Shown here one piece after another: positions 35,301 to 50,300 of a stretch of DNA of 64,000 bases (positions are counted from its first letter, which is position 1; the number at the start of each line of letters is the position of its first letter). The position numbers were made by a program, and so were the translations under genes. The notes below the pieces were generated by a model that saw only the letters and a list, made by a program, of their open reading frames with translations, was not told the DNA's origin and made no database searches. This DNA is from Centropus unirufus. Taxonomy: Eukaryota; Chordata; Aves; Cuculiformes; Centropidae. The stretch spans positions 18,966 to 82,965 of the forward strand of contig VYZI01001046.1 of the NCBI GenBank assembly GCA_013397695.1, in the 5' to 3' direction.

Positions 35301-38300
35301 AAGTGTAGCTGGTGCCTGGGGTGGGGTTGCTGAAGTAATGAGTAGCCTGGAAAGTGAAGAGCAAAGCCTTACTCAAGCTTGGACAAACTCAGTCGCTCTT
35401 CTGGCCTCTTGATGAGTGTTTGTGTGTGCTTTGTCGTTACGATACTTGACATTTCGTACTGAGCATGCGTAGGGGTGGGAAGGCTTTAAATTCTGCTTCT
35501 TAAATCCTGGTCTGGATGGAGTTTGGCGTGTTTGTGCCACATGTGGGAGAACATTTGTTCTTGTGAACACTGAACAAATGCTCTATAATCGTAACGCCTT
35601 GTGCTGCCTGCCTTGAATGGTTTTTGTGCATTAATATGGCTTGACCGTTATTTGGTTCGCTTTATATTTTACAAATGCGCTCTATTTTTATTAAAAAGTA
35701 CTTTTTTAAGGCTGATTATGTGCTGGATTTTTAAGTGTATTGGAATGAATGTGACTGCTTCTATAGCTCTGGGAAACATCCTCCACGTCACACCTCTGTC
35801 TTGCATGGGGGGAAGCATTTTATCTCATGCATTGGTAACCCCTTAAGGTCTACTTTTAAATGTCACTTGGTGGGTTTAAAGGTCAGTCTAATTGCAGCTG
35901 TGATAAGACTTGCATTCTCTAAATGTTACTAGGATAGATATTGTCAAACTAAGTGGGCATTGTGGGTTAAAACCAGCCCCAGCCTATTTGGAAGGTATCC
36001 TGGCCCTGATGGGCCAGTGTAGACCCTCTAAGCCAGGCTTTGAGTGGCTGGTGTTTGTGAGCAACCCACAGCTTTGTGGAGCAATTTGTCAGAAAGCAAG
36101 GGCAGAGAGAAGACTTCTATTCCCCAGACTGGGTTCTTGGTTGCTTAGTTGTGAGTGCAAACCTTCAGAAGGTGGGTGCATGGGAGGGCTGAGCAGAATG
36201 TTGGGTGGCTGTGTTGTGCCAAGAGGTTTTTGTGGCTGCACATATGCAGGGTTTCTGTTATACCATGCAGTAATGGCACAAATTGTGCTGCGTCACTTCA
36301 TGTGGTAAGAACAATATCATTACGTTTTTTGGTAGGAAAGCATTAAATGACCTGGAATTGCTTTTAATCTTACACAGTCTATGATGTATGGTAGGAGCTG
36401 AGGGAATAGCAGGAAAGTGCACCAGGGGAGGCTTAGGAGGCATTAGGAGAAGCTTCTTCACCCAGAAGGTGGGGGAGCACTGGAACAGTTCCCTGGGAAG
36501 CAGTCACTGAGCTAAACTTGACAATATTCCAGCAGCGTTTGGCCAACACCCTCAACCCCATGGTGTGAGCACTGGGTTTGTCCTGTGCAAATTTACAAGT
36601 CAAAATATGGGGACAGGAGTTGGGGTCAAGGATCCTTGTGGGTCCCTTCCAACACGAGATGTTCTATGATCTCATCATAACATCTGTTGAAGCACTGAGC
36701 CATTCCAGCTCTCCTGCTTTAGATCCCCGTGAAGGTTGGTGGAGCCCAGAACTAAAGCTCTGCAGGCACCGGTTCACCTGAACAAACACCTTTCACTACA
36801 GCCAGCCCTGATGCATTTCTGGATCCAAAGGGTCTGATTCCCGATTGTCACACAGGCAGGAAGCCGGTAGCCACAGACTGCTCTTTGAGTAGAGCGCACT
36901 CCTATAGCAGCAGAGGAGGGAGCTGCCACGTCCTGGAGGAATTCTGCTGAGGAGAGTCCAGAGTCATGTTCAGCTGCTGCTCTACTGCCGCTCCTGGCGC
37001 CTGGGCTCGTGAAAACACACTCTTCATCCTGCTCTTGTAAGGACGTTCCTCAAAGACTTGCGTTTTGAGATGAGCATGCGGTTGTCCAGCTCTGCCTGTT
37101 CCCACCATTCAGTTTCCCTACTTGTGCAGATGAAGGGGGGTCAGAGCTGGTGTTTGAAGCAGTCAGAAGTATGGGAAATAAGGTGTGATTGTTAATAGAG
37201 AATCAGACATACTCAGCAAACACTTGTCAGGGTTAACCAATTTTATTTGCATACCATTAATTAAGGTTTTTGCTTTGGAAAAAGGAAAACTATCAAGCTT
37301 TGTTCCCCAAACCCCTGAGAAACAGCCCAGCGTGGTTTTAAAATTTGTTGAACTCTTGGTGTGCGCAGCATCAAAACATTGAATTATTTGGTCAGTAGGA
37401 GGCATCAGCATCCAGACTTGTTTTTTAGATCCCTCTCTACAATGAATATTAATGAATTTATTAATGTTGCAAGGTACACAGGAAATGGTTACACCAGGGA
37501 CCTAGCTGCATTAAAGCACAATGAGAGGGGAGTAGTGAAACTTGGTGTGCGCCACCATATTTTGACTTGTAAATCTGCTCCAAGGGCTGTAGGCGCACTC
37601 GGATACCACAGGCTGATACTCTGCATGTCTGCCATCAGGTTCTATCTTTACAGACCGCCCCCCAGTCTTGTTTTATCTGTCTCATCTGATAACCTTTATC
37701 ATGTTTCTTGGCCAGCTCTAATGAGCCAAGAAGCAGCCATTTGAATATTCCTCAGCACGATTTCCAGTGCGTTTTCTGCTGTGGTTTCCTTGCTCCAAAG
37801 TGTCACTTCAGCAATGACGTTACTGGCTGTGGCTGGAAACCAAGGCAGCTCTCAGCATGAATCTCTAAAAGGACACTCATAAGCAGCAGGGAACGGTATG
37901 ACTGGAGCAAAACCAGTGCAGTGGAGCATGGACTGGGGGTTGGAGCCCATCTGGAACCCCCTGAAGGCCATTCAGCTAATATGGCATGGGCTACTTACTC
38001 CCAGGCTGGGTGCTTCTCTCCAGTGGGCCTGTCAGCTGCACAGTCCCAGCAGTGAGTGGCATTCTCCAGTAAGTTTTATTCTGTCAAACAGTTTCCGGTA
38101 GCAGAGCTGACTGATAATGAATGGCTTGCTAGCACGCTGTCATGCTCTGGTTTGGTACTGGCTTGGGAATGCTGCTGCCATATGTGTTGGGAGACCCTGC
38201 AGTCGGGGAGCTGGACAGAAGTAGAGGCGATGATGGTGGTCAGAGTTAATTCCTGATGTCGGCTCGGTGTTTGTGCTCACTGAAGGTTTGCTGTTCCTGC

Positions 38301-41300
38301 TTGCAATGTGCGTGCAAGTTGTCTGAAGTGATTGAGCATCTGTAGAGGTTGCTTCAGGACTAGGACAGAGGTGACGCCGTGCCCTGGCCTTTGGAAAACC
38401 CAGAAATATTAACTCCTTCTGCCTTGGTCTGGTGGTGGGGATGAGAGATCTACTGGCAGATGGGAAGAGAGCTGCTCTACTTAGCTCTCTAACTGTGGCT
38501 GTGCTAGCGATGAGCAGAATATCCCCACATGAAAAGTTAGAATCATAGAATCACAAAACCATTAAGCTTGGAAAAGGCCTCTTGGCTCATCCAGTCCAGC
38601 TGTCAACCCAGCCCCACTGTGCTGACTGAACCTCGTCACCCAGTGCCATGGCCATACAGTTTTTTAAACCCTCCAGGGATGGGGACTTGAACAAAAAAAC
38701 CCCACAACTTTCCAGGCCAGTGAATTGTGTCCTGGTTTACATTTAAAGAAAAGATTCTTTATGTGCGTGCATGTGTGCTCTATGACCCATTGTTACACCA
38801 TCTTACGGAATCATGGAATGGTTTGGGTTAGAAGGGATCTCAAGGCCCACCTAGTTTCATGCCCCTGCCACGGGCAGGGACACCTTCCACTGGATCAGGG
38901 TGTTCAAGGTCCCATCCAGCCTGGCATTGAACGTCTCCAGGTGTGGAGCAGCCATGACTTACCTGGGCCAGGGCCTCCCGACGCTTGTCATGAAGAATTT
39001 CTTCTGAATGTCTAATATAAATCTACCCCCTTCCAAATTAAAGCCGTTCCCCCTCATCTTGTCGCTCCATGCCTTTGTAAGACGTTCCTCCCCAGGTTTC
39101 TTGGAGACCCTTTTCATGCTGGATGGTTCTCTAAGGTCTTCCTGGAGCTTTCTCTTGTCTAGGATGAACAACTCCCACTCTCCCAGCCTCTCCTCATACA
39201 GGAGGAGCTCCAGCCCTTGGGTCATCTCCTTGGCTGCCTCTACTTGCTGCAACAGTTCCATGTCCTTGAGCGGTCCAGAACTAGACACAGGGACTTCAAG
39301 AGGGGTCTCGGGAGAGTGGAGCCGAGAGGTGGAATCCCCTCCTTAGCTCTGCTGGCCACGGCTGCTTTTGATGCAGCACAGAACATGGCTGAATCTTGAG
39401 GAGGATCACGTCCACTTGAAATTTTCTGTGGTGCATAAACTCTGTTTTTAACTTGTGCCATGTCACAGCTGGGGAAATAAAGTGGGTGCTACAGTGACTC
39501 CTTTGCTCACCAGGACCAGTGGTACCACACACCAGTACTGGGGAATTGCTGCTTTTATACTGATTGCTCAGTCATCTGAAGTGTCCCAGGTTGAATGCAG
39601 GCACAGGGAGCTTCATGTGATGGCATTTTGAGGAAGAAGGGGTGGAAGGTGGGGTGCGCAAAACTTTTTCCTTTTTGTTGGCCGTGTGAAAAAAGGAAAG
39701 CTGGAGATGAATTTCTCAATCTGAGCAGCAGAACTTGGTAAACATCAGGAGGGCATCAGAGGAGCGTGACTTCTCTACTTTACCGTGCACTGTTACGTTA
39801 CAGCTCTGAAGAAAATGGGACAGAGTTGTCAATATTTACCCCTAAACTCAGTGTGGAGCAAGGGAATACTCTGCTTCATCTGCAGGCGATTGTTGAAACT
39901 GCTAAATACTCTTTCTCAGCAAACTGCTGGAATCTGTTGTCAGACGAGGCCTCTGTGTGTGTCCACAGCCCCCAGAGGTGGAGCAGCTGGGCAGGGTCGT
40001 GGAGCTTGACAGCGATATGGCAGACATCACCCAGGAGCCTCCCCAGGAGTCCTTGGTTGAAGACGACATGACAGAGGAGTCAGAGGCGATGCCTGCTTCG
40101 ACTCACATTGCATCGAGCCTGGGTATTAATCCCCATGTCTTGCAGGTGAGTGGCTTCCAATTCGCCTGTCTCGGAAAGAGGGGACTTGGGAGAGGTATTA
40201 CCTACCTTCTCAGTTTGCCTCCCCAGGGGTATTTGTATACCAAGTCCCGCACTTGAGATGCAACAACCCCCTGCAGCTCCAGGCTTGGGGAAGAGTGGCT
40301 GGAAAGCTGTCAGGTGGAGAATTACCTGGGGATGCCGGTTGACAGTAGCTGAACATGAGCCAGCAGGGGCTCACATGGCCAAGAAGGCCAATGGCATCTT
40401 GGCCTGGATTAGAAACAGCGTGACCAAAAGGAGCAGGGAAAGGATTGTGCTCCTGGACCTGGCACTGGCCACACCTTGAATCCTGTGTTCAGTTTCGGGT
40501 CCAAGTGACAGGCAGTAGGACAAGAGGGAGCAGCCTCGAGTTGCATCAGGCAAGTTTTACATTGGATGTCGAGAAAAATTTCTCCATGGAAAGGGTTGTG
40601 AGGCCCTGGCAGAGGCTGCACAGGGAGGTGCTGGAGTCTCTATCCCTGGAGGAGTTTGAAATTTGGGCAGGTGAGGTGCTCAAGGATATTGACTAATGGT
40701 GGACTGGTATAGTTGGATCTCAAAGGTCTCTTCCAACCAAACAATTCTATGATCCTATGAACTTGCAGTAAAGTAGGTGAAGTTAAGATCTAAGAAAATG
40801 TGATCAGTTTAGTACTTCCCCACCCATCCTAACTAGTCCTGTGACCCTGGTTTAACTAGTAGTTTGTAAGAGTTCATCCTCAGCTGGCAGGCTTGCTTGC
40901 AGTTCTGAATCATGTGTCTTCACTGTTACTTGAAATGTTTGTGGGATGAGGGTGTTCTTTGGTCACGTGCAACACATTGATGCTATCTTCGTTAGGGAAG
41001 GAGCTGATCAGATTACCTGGCTTCTTTGGCAGAGTGGTTGAAAACGTGCAGCTGGATTTATCTCTTCTTTCAGATTATGAAAGCTTCCTTGCTTGCTGAT
41101 GAAGATGATCTGGACGTGATCCTGGATCATTATCCTGGGAAGCAAGCTGCAAAAATGGATACTTCTCAAGAGATCTGTTCTCCAAGACTCCCCATTTCAA
41201 AATCACAAGGACAGAAAAGATACTCAGGTATTGTGAGAAGCCACGCTTTGTTGTAAGAAAGAGTTTCATTCTAATATTAACAGGCAAAATCCTGTCACTG

Positions 41301-44300
41301 AACACACGGCAGAAGAGCTGGATGCTGGGATGGGTTGGATTTGGCCACCCAGCCATGCGTACTCTCCCCTCCCTCAGCAGGGCAGGGGGAGAAAAATGGG
41401 TTTATGTAAAACAGGGAGGTTGTTTTGCTTGTGACAGTAACTGGTGAGCAGACTTGAGTGGAGCAAAACTCCCTTATTGCTAGTTAAAGTAGATTTGGGC
41501 AGTGAGAAACAAAGACAAATGAAAACAGCACATTTCTCCCCTGCTCCCACTTTACCACGCTCAACTTGCCTCCTTAATTCCCAACTCTTCTACATCCTCC
41601 CTGCCCTGGCCCGACTGGGAAATGGGAGGTTGTGGGCATTCCAAAGCAATTCCTCCTTCCTCGCTGTTTTACCTCCTGCTCCAGTGTGAGCCTCCTCTCC
41701 AGGGCTGTGTGGGGAATGCCGGCTCTGGTGTTGGAGCACCTCCTTCCCAGTCTGCACCTGCTTTTCCCTATGGGATGCTTCTCTTCTGATGGTCCAAGTG
41801 TGACAGTATCTGTTAAACTGGGGACTGCTTTGGAAACGCGCACTTTGGGCTGTGAGTGTACGTACTGTCCTCGGTGTGAGACCACGTTCTCTGGTTTGGA
41901 TGATGCAGACTGGGCTGTGCCTGCTGGGTTCGCAGCTCTTGGTGCTGCCAGTGATAATGCTTAGCCTTGTGTTGCCATCACGAGCCACAGCAGATGTTGC
42001 TGGCTGCTCAAGTGCTAAAATACCTCCAAAACAGCAAAAACGTGATGCTTGGGAAGAGAGCAGCCGATTCACTTAGATGTTCTTCCCTCTTCTTCCCTGT
42101 AGCTGGTGGGCTGCTGCAATCCAAATTTGCGAACATCATCTTCCAGCCACCAAGTGCTGCTCTCCAAGATAACAGACCGATGACTTTGAGCAGTGCCCCT
42201 TCCACTGCCCCTTGGTCAGCGGCTTCTCCATTAGCATCTGCGTTCTCTGTGCCGCCGTCAGCCCCCGAGGTACAGATGAAAACAGTTGGTGTCCGCGGGC
42301 AGCAAGGACTTGTACCTCTGGAAAAGTCCATCACCTATGGAAAAGGGAAGCTACTGATGGATATGGCACTCTTCATGGGGCGCTCCTTCCGTGTTGGCTG
42401 GGGTCCCAACTGGACACTTGTCAATTGTGGTGATCAGTTGAGTGGATCAAGCGAAATGGAAGATGTCCAGTGTGAGTCCGTGGAGTATGGGTTTCTGCCA
42501 GCTCCTGTTGCTCCAAAATTGTGAGTAGTCATTTCTTGGGAATGGTTCTGACATACGTGTTTGAATTAAGGGTATGAGGTTCAACAAGGCCAAGTGCAGA
42601 GTCCTGAACTTGGGACACAATAACCCCAACAACATTCCAGGCTTGGGGAAGAGAGGCTGGAAAACTGCCTAGCCAAGAAGGACCTGAGGGTGTTGGTTAA
42701 CGGCAGCTGAACATGAGTCAGCAATCGCTCAGGTGGCCATGGCAGCCAATAGCATCTTGGCTCATCTTAGAAACAGCATGGCCAGCAGTTTCAGGGAAGT
42801 GTTTGTGCCCCTGCACTTGGTATGGCAAGGCTGCATCTCGAAGCCTGAGTCAGTTTTGGGCTCCTCACTCCAAGAAGGACCTTGAGGGGCTTGAGCGTGT
42901 CCAGAGAAGGGAATGTAGCTGGTGAAAGGTCTGAAGAGCAAGGGTTATGAGGGGTGGTTTAGTCTGGAGAAGAGGAGGCTGAGGGGAGACTTCACCACTG
43001 CCTCCAGCTCCCTGAGAGGAGATTGAGGGTGAGGGTTAGTCACTTCTCCCAAGTAAGAAGTGACAGGATGAGAGGTAGGGTCAGATCAGACATTGGGAAA
43101 AATTTCTTCGCAGAAGGGGTTGTCATGCACTGGCAGAGGCTCCCAGAGAGATGGTGAAGTCTCCCCATCTCTGGAGTGGGATTAAAAGCCAGGTAGAAGA
43201 GTTGTGCAGGGATGGTTTTAATGGTGGACAGGGACAGTTGGACTTGATCTCAAAAGACTTTTCCAACCAAATGGTTCTTCGACTCTATGAACTAATTCTG
43301 TGGGTCAATCCCTTTATGAAATTCAGTTTATTTTTATCTTCTGATGCGCAGAAGTGATTCAAGATCTCAATACCCTTGGAGATTTCCTTCAGGTTCCTGC
43401 TTTACAAAAATCCATGTCTCGGGGACCTGGAATATCATCATAAGGATAGTTAATTTTATAACAAGTAAATAACCCCATCATACAGCAAAAGGTTAAAGAG
43501 AGGAAGGTTAGAATTGTCCAGGAAGCTTCTAATCTGCTGTTGATTCTCCAGGGTAGCTGAGAAATTTCTTGTTTAGTGTCTGAATTCGGATGCTTTCAGT
43601 TCTGGCCTTTCTGGGACTGTTAAATCTGTGCCTAAATGTGATGGAAATATTCCTGGATGTTATACCGGTCATTTCTTCCAAAAAACTTGTTTGGTTGATG
43701 TTCTCCAGCGTATTTGATCTGCTGGCAGAGCAAAGTGTGCTCACAAAATACACTGGGGTGTGGTAACGATGTGCTGACTGCCTTTTGAGAGCTGGAAGTG
43801 TCCAGTTCATAGAATAATAGGACAGTTTGGGTTTGAAAGGACTTCAAAGCCCAACCAGTTTCAACTGCCCCCGTCAGAGGTAGGGACAACTCCAACTGTA
43901 TTGGGGTGCTTCAAGCCCCATCCAACCTAGCCTTAACACCTCCAGGGATGGGGCAGCTGCCACTGCCCTGGACAACGTGGGCCAGGGCCTCCCCACCCTC
44001 ATTCAAGAATTATTTCTTCCTGGAAAGATGTTCCTGGAAGATGTTCCCAGGAGTCCTGTTGCTCCAGGTCCTTGTAAAAAGTCCCTCCCCAGCGTTTCTA
44101 GAGCCCCTTTCTGTGCTGGAAGTTCCTCTAAGGTCTCCCTGGAACCTTCTCCAGGATGAACAACCCCAACTCTTAACCTGTCCTCACAGCAGAGGTGCTC
44201 CAGCCCTTGGATCATCGCCATGGCTTCCTCTGGACCTGTTCAAACACTTCTATATGCTACTTATATTAGAGATTCCAGAACTGGACTCCAGTTAGGGTCT

Positions 44301-47300
44301 CAAAAGAGTGGAGGGGGAGAATCTCTTCCTATGACCTGTTGGCCGAACCAGACTATTTGCCAAAGTCTGGTTTTGAATTCCAGGCTGTAACAAGGTTCTT
44401 CGTACCCAGCTGTTAACCTTGGGTCGTGTGTCTCGCTGTGTCTTTATGTTAGAATTTGGACAAGCTGCACCATGCAGCTGCTCTGCACTTCCTTGCATAG
44501 AGAACAATTCAGAACTTTGCTACTGGTTTCTATCTTTTCTTCCTCCAGGCTGTCAGAATCCTCTTTCAAGGTTCATGTGGAGAAGCTGAGCTTAGAGCAA
44601 CGGAAGGTGGACAGAGACAAACAGTTGTACCTCATCCCTCTGGAGATAAAGCTGAAACACAGCACTGTCCACATGGATGAACGCTGTCCACTTCTAGCAG
44701 CCAACGCGGGAGTCTCTGCTATTCACGACTACGCCGACTGGATTAGGAAGGCATCTGAGGATCCTGCTGTGACAGAAAGTGAGTGTGGAGTAGTTCTTCT
44801 CACAGTGGCAGTAGTGAATCTGGAGAACTATCCAGTTCAGATTAATTTTGGGTTGAATCAGAGCAGTGAAATGTGAATGAAACAGAAGAATTGACTGTAC
44901 TGCAGCATTGTTTCTGGAAGCATAAACGTGATTGATTGCCTTTGGAGAGCCAGGTGACTTCCTGCATTGGCTTGTAACAGATATCCTCCATGGTTATGCT
45001 TATTGTATAATCTTTTATGAGTCCTCTCTCAGTATTCTTCTCTGGGTTTTTGACTCCCAATGATGGAAGACTCTGTCCCAACAGCTGTTGTGAAGCACTG
45101 GTGTTTGACGTGGACTCTGTGCGAAGCAATCTGGGGGAACCTGAAAGAGTTAGAGGCGAGCTTGGAAGAGCCCAGTGAATACATCCTCGCCCTGGAGCGC
45201 AGGAAAGCCTTCTCCCGCTGGCTGTCAGAGACCGCTGCCGGACGAATTGAGGAGGAAGTCTCTTTGTCCCGACACGGTAATCACATAGAAGCCGTGTTCA
45301 GCTGCCTCACTGGGAAGAGAATTGGTGAAGCTTGCAGGCTGGCACAGCAGTCAGGTGAGATGCTTAAATCTCTCAGTGCTTTTGGGGGCAAAAGGAGGCA
45401 TAAAGAGAATTTAAACTTTGAGAGCCTATATAGCAACTGTCCCCTCTGCCTGTGGAGTTCTCCTTTGCCAGACAGTGACTCGGGTGGAGGTCAGCTTGCC
45501 CACTTGCTGCTTGAGAACGTTTTTATGCTGGCTTTGTCAGCTCTCCTAGCCTTGGGAGGGGATACTGCACTGTAGCAGGAGCAGGGAAGTGATTGTGTCC
45601 CTGGACTCGGCGCTGATGAGGTCGCACCTCGAATCCTGCTTTCAGTTCTGAGCCCATCTCTACAAGGAGGATATTGAGGGGCTGGAGTGCAGAAGAGAAG
45701 AAGTTGGAGAAGGGGTCGGACCTGAGGAGGGGTCTGGAGCGTAGGGGCTGTAAGAGCAGACGAGGGCCCTGGGGTTGTTCAGCCTGAAGTAGAGGAGGCT
45801 GAGGGGAGACTGCATCACTGTCTACAACTTCATGAAAGGAGGTTGTAGCGAGATGGGTGTTGGTCTCTTCTCCCAAGTGACAGGTGGTAGAACAAGAGGA
45901 AATGGCCCGAAGTTGCTCCAGGGGAGGTTCAGGTTGGATGTTGGGAAAAAATTCTTCATGGAAAGGGTTTTCAGGCACTGGCAGAGTCTGCCCAGGGAGG
46001 TGGTGGAGTCCCGTCCCTTGAGAGGTTTAAAAGATGGGTAGATGAGGTATGCAGGGATGGTTTAGTGGTGGACAGGTACAGTTGGACTCAATGATCTCGA
46101 AGGCCTTTTCCGACCACATGATTCTATGATTGCATTTGGAACTGCTTTCTTTGTGTAGTATCCCCTTGACATGCCTTTTCATTACTGTTGGTTTTAAATG
46201 AGCTGCTGTTAAACTACTTCACCTGTATTTTCAACAGTATATTTCCAGATCCTAATAGCAGATTTCTTCTAGGTCTTTTATGTCAGCTCATATCTTAACA
46301 CTTCTCCATTCATTTGCCTCCTTTAGGAAGTTTGTCCTTCCCATTCCTTCGTCTTCTCTACCCCTGTTCTAGTAGATGTTTATGGAGTGGCTTATTTGAT
46401 AAGAAGTCATAGCCATGAAATGGTTTGGGTTGGAAGGGACCTTAAAAGCCCACCCAGTTCTAACCCCTGCCACAGGCAGGGACACCTCCCACTGGATCAC
46501 ATTGCTCCAAGTTCCATCCGGTCTGGCCTTGAACACTTCCAGGGAAGGGGCAGCCACTTCTTCCCTGGAAACAAAACCCGACTGCACAGCCATGGGCTGC
46601 TCCAAGTGCCTCACAGCTTGGAAACACAGAGCTGTGGCCTGGGTAGGTGGGAGAATTTGCCTGATGTGCTCTTGTCTCCCGTTCCAGGTGACCACAGGCT
46701 TGCCCTGCTCCTCTCCCAGCTGGCCGGCAGCCAGCCCATGCGGGACCTCCTCACCATGCAGCTGGTGGACTGGCACAGGCTGCAGGCAGACTGCTTCATC
46801 CAGGAGGAGAGGCTGCGGATCTTTGCCCTGCTTGCAGGGAAGCCTGTAAGTTCTGTTACTCAGGGGTTTTTTTTGCCATTGACTTGGCTTCCCTTCCTGA
46901 CAGCAGTGCTTTCAGGCTGTGATACTCAACCATAGCCTGTGGTAGACAACAGGAAAGCAGCACAAGGTGTTGACCTGTGGTTTCCTACTGATACAACTCC
47001 ATGCTGTTGCTTGCCCTCTGTGTACTGATAATTGTGGGAGAAGTTAGACTTAATATCTGTTTCTTTAGGTGTGGCAGTTATCAGAGAGAATAAGCATCAA
47101 TGTGTGCTCACTGCTGGACTGGAAGCGGTGCGTGGCTGTCCATCTCTGGTACCTCCTTCCTCCAACAGCATCTATTTCCAAGGCACTTGCCATGTATGAG
47201 TCGGCATTTCAGGTAGGTCAGTTCTGCCTGGTAAAAGGAGATCTCACTTGGTGCCATTGGCTGATGCCGCTCTGAGAATTCTGTGAGCAGTTGAGTTATC

Positions 47301-50300
47301 ACATTGGAGGTGCTGAGTGTGGAGTTGTGCATTGGTCACTGTTTCAGTTGCCATAGCATTGGATTCTTTCACCAGCTTCAGGGATGAGTTTTCGCAGCAC
47401 CTCACTCTATATATAGGGAATATTCCTTTCCCGAGTGCAATGGGGGGATAAAGCCGTACAGAAGCTGTCTGTAGTTCTAGGCACTTGAGAAACTTGGGAC
47501 CTGCACTTTGGGATGTTCTGGTACTCACTTATCTCCCACCGATAATGAAGGGCAATGAGGTTGGTGAAGGGGCTGGAGAACAAGTCTTATGAGGAGCAGC
47601 TGGAGGCCCTGGGGTTGTTCAGTCTGTAGAAGAGGAGGCTTTGGGGAGACCTCATCAATCTCCGCAGCTCCTGGAAAGGTTGGGTGCAGGTCTTCTCTCC
47701 CAAGTGACAGGTGATGAGAGGAGAGGAAACGGTGTCAAGTTGCACCAGAGAATGTTTAGATTGGATATTATAGAAAATTCCTTGCAGAAAGGGTTGTCAG
47801 GCACTGGCAGAGGCTGTGCAGGGAGGTGGGTGGAGTCCCTGTCCTTGGAGTTACTTAAAAGCCAGGCAGGTGAGGTGTTCAGGGGTGGTTTAGTAGTGGA
47901 CAGATATGGTTCGACTTTGATTCTTACCTCAAAGGTCTTCTCCAGCCTAGAGATTCAATGACTGAGTGTTTCCAAGTGTGTGGCTAGGCAAAGCTAGGAA
48001 GGTGGTTAGCAGCAGGAAGGCCACATGGGCTGGGTGGTCAGCCAGTTTTCCCAGTGTGATGATAAATACTCAGCTGCCTGCCTTCCAAAATAGTCTTTGA
48101 GCCGTACACCGTATGGCTCACTGCTCCTGCAGCACACGTGGGAGCTGTCCTACAGAAGGCGCGTGGCTCTGCATTATGCAAAGCCTTGTTTGTTGCCATA
48201 GAGCTGTCAGCCTCTGTATAAAGACAAAGGGCTCTGCTGCAAAAGTGTTTAATCACTTGGTGAGAGTCCTTGATACGGCTGCCTAGAGACAGCCCGAGCA
48301 CAGCATCAAACCTAGTAAATTCTAATTGATGCACACTTGGCCGTGCTGGAGTATTTGGTGTCAACTCTGCACACAGTGTGAGTACAAAGGGTTCGTTTCT
48401 TTGAAATACCAAGCTGTAGCTTTATCATCACTTGGACATGAGACAGTGCTGCTGGGTTAGAATGCAGGGTGGTCTCACTGCAGCCCAAGGATGTGGAGGA
48501 AGAGTGGATACAGCTTCTTGGGGGGAGGGGAAGCTAATAACAAAACGAACTAGATGTGGAATGCCCTTCCAAACCCAGACCTCCTGTTCCTGTCAGCAGT
48601 GGGAGTGTCTGGAGGGTTTTAGTGCCCCAGGCAGGTTAGAGGGTAGGAAAGGCAACAGTTCTGCCCCTCAGCACTGTGTAAAGCGCTTCTTAGCAGCTTG
48701 GTGGAGTCAGTGTCACTTGCCATCCAGGGATGCAACATCTTCATTCAATCAAGTCATATGTGGGTTTCCAGCCATAAAACCAAGAATACAGACAACTGCC
48801 CCTGCCTCCACACAGTGGCTTTTGAGAGCTAAGTGTGATGTGAAGAGCTCAGAGGGATCTGGAGAGGCTGGATCCATGGGCTGAGACCAATGAGAGCAGA
48901 TTCAGTGAGGCCAAGTGCTGAGTCCTGCCTGTGGGACACAACAACCCTGTGCAGCTCCAGGCTTGGGGAAAAGCGGCTGGAAAGCTGCCTGGAGAAGGAC
49001 CTGGGGGTGCTGGTCTACAGCAGCTCAGTCTGAGCCAGCAGTGGCTCACGTGGCCAAGAAGGCCAATAATGGCATTTTGGCCTGTATTGTAAAGAGTGTG
49101 GCCAGCAGGAGCAGGGAATTGATTCTGCCCCTGCAGTCAGTGGTGAGGCTGCAGCTCAGCTCCTGGGTTCAGTTCTGGGCGCCCAGTCCAAGACAGATCT
49201 TGAGGGGCTGGAGTGCATCCAGAGAAAAGGGGATGGAAATGGTGAAGGGTCTGGAGAGCAAGGGTCACGAAGAGTGGCTGAGGGCCCTGAGGTTGTTTAG
49301 TCTGGAGAAGAGGAGGCTGAGGGGAGACCTCATCCCTGCCTCCAGCTGCCTGAAAGAGGGTTGTGGAGTGGTTGGTGCTGGTCTCGTCTCCCAAGTGACA
49401 GGCAGTAGGACAAGAGGGAATGGCCTCAAGCTACGCCAGGGCAGGTTCACCTTAGACATGAGGAAAAAATTCTTCACAGAAGACAGGGTTTTCAGGTCCT
49501 GGCAGAGGCTCCCAGGGAGATGGTGATGGTATCTCCATGCCTAGAGTGATCTGAAAGACAAGTTGATGAGGTGTCCAGGGATGGCTTAGTACAAGACAGG
49601 TATGGTTGGAATCAATGATTCCAAAGGTTTTTTCTAACCAAGCAATTCTATGGTTCTGTGAAATTCTCCCAAAGGACTTTGTGTTTAAGTTTTTCCATTT
49701 TTAGCTTTGTGCCACTATCTGTGTGGGTTGTAACTGCGGGGGCAGTGGAGGGCGCTTTCTTGTGAGCTTGCTGAGGAGTGGAATGTGTGGAATTCAGAAT
49801 ACAGTTTTGCTCTGAGCGCTGTCGTTAAGCTTGCCGTTAAAACTGTTTCTTTAGAACACATCAGAGAGTGAAAAATATGCCTGTTGCCCCCTGCCTCCTT
49901 ACCTGGAAGATTCTGGTTACATAACTGAAGACAACAGCAATGCAGGAAGACCTCTGAGAGATGTCTGCTTCCATTTGTTGAAGCTCTACAGTGACAGGTA
50001 ATGGGTGAATAGTCAAACATGGTCAGTCAGTGACTTGTCAAATTCCCAGCCCAGGGGATGAAACCAGTTTCAGTGCTTACAGGGTAGTTTACAGTAGTCA
50101 GTCTGCCCTGCAAAGACACCCCTACAGCACGCGGTGACACTCCAGCTGCTGGTGATAGAGGATGAAACTTAAGCTTTGGGGCAGACTGAGGTTTCTTTCT
50201 GTGTTAGAGTACTGCACTCCTCTGAATTTCACTTCACTCTGGCTGCCTTTGAAACTGAGGCACTGAGAAACCTACAGGAAGAACACAAAGAAAGACAAAC

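Noticed and set aside
48915..49526. Plus-strand 203-codon frame
   Set aside because: It lies entirely within a CR1 copy (ORF2 tail and 3'UTR), with no intact reverse transcriptase.
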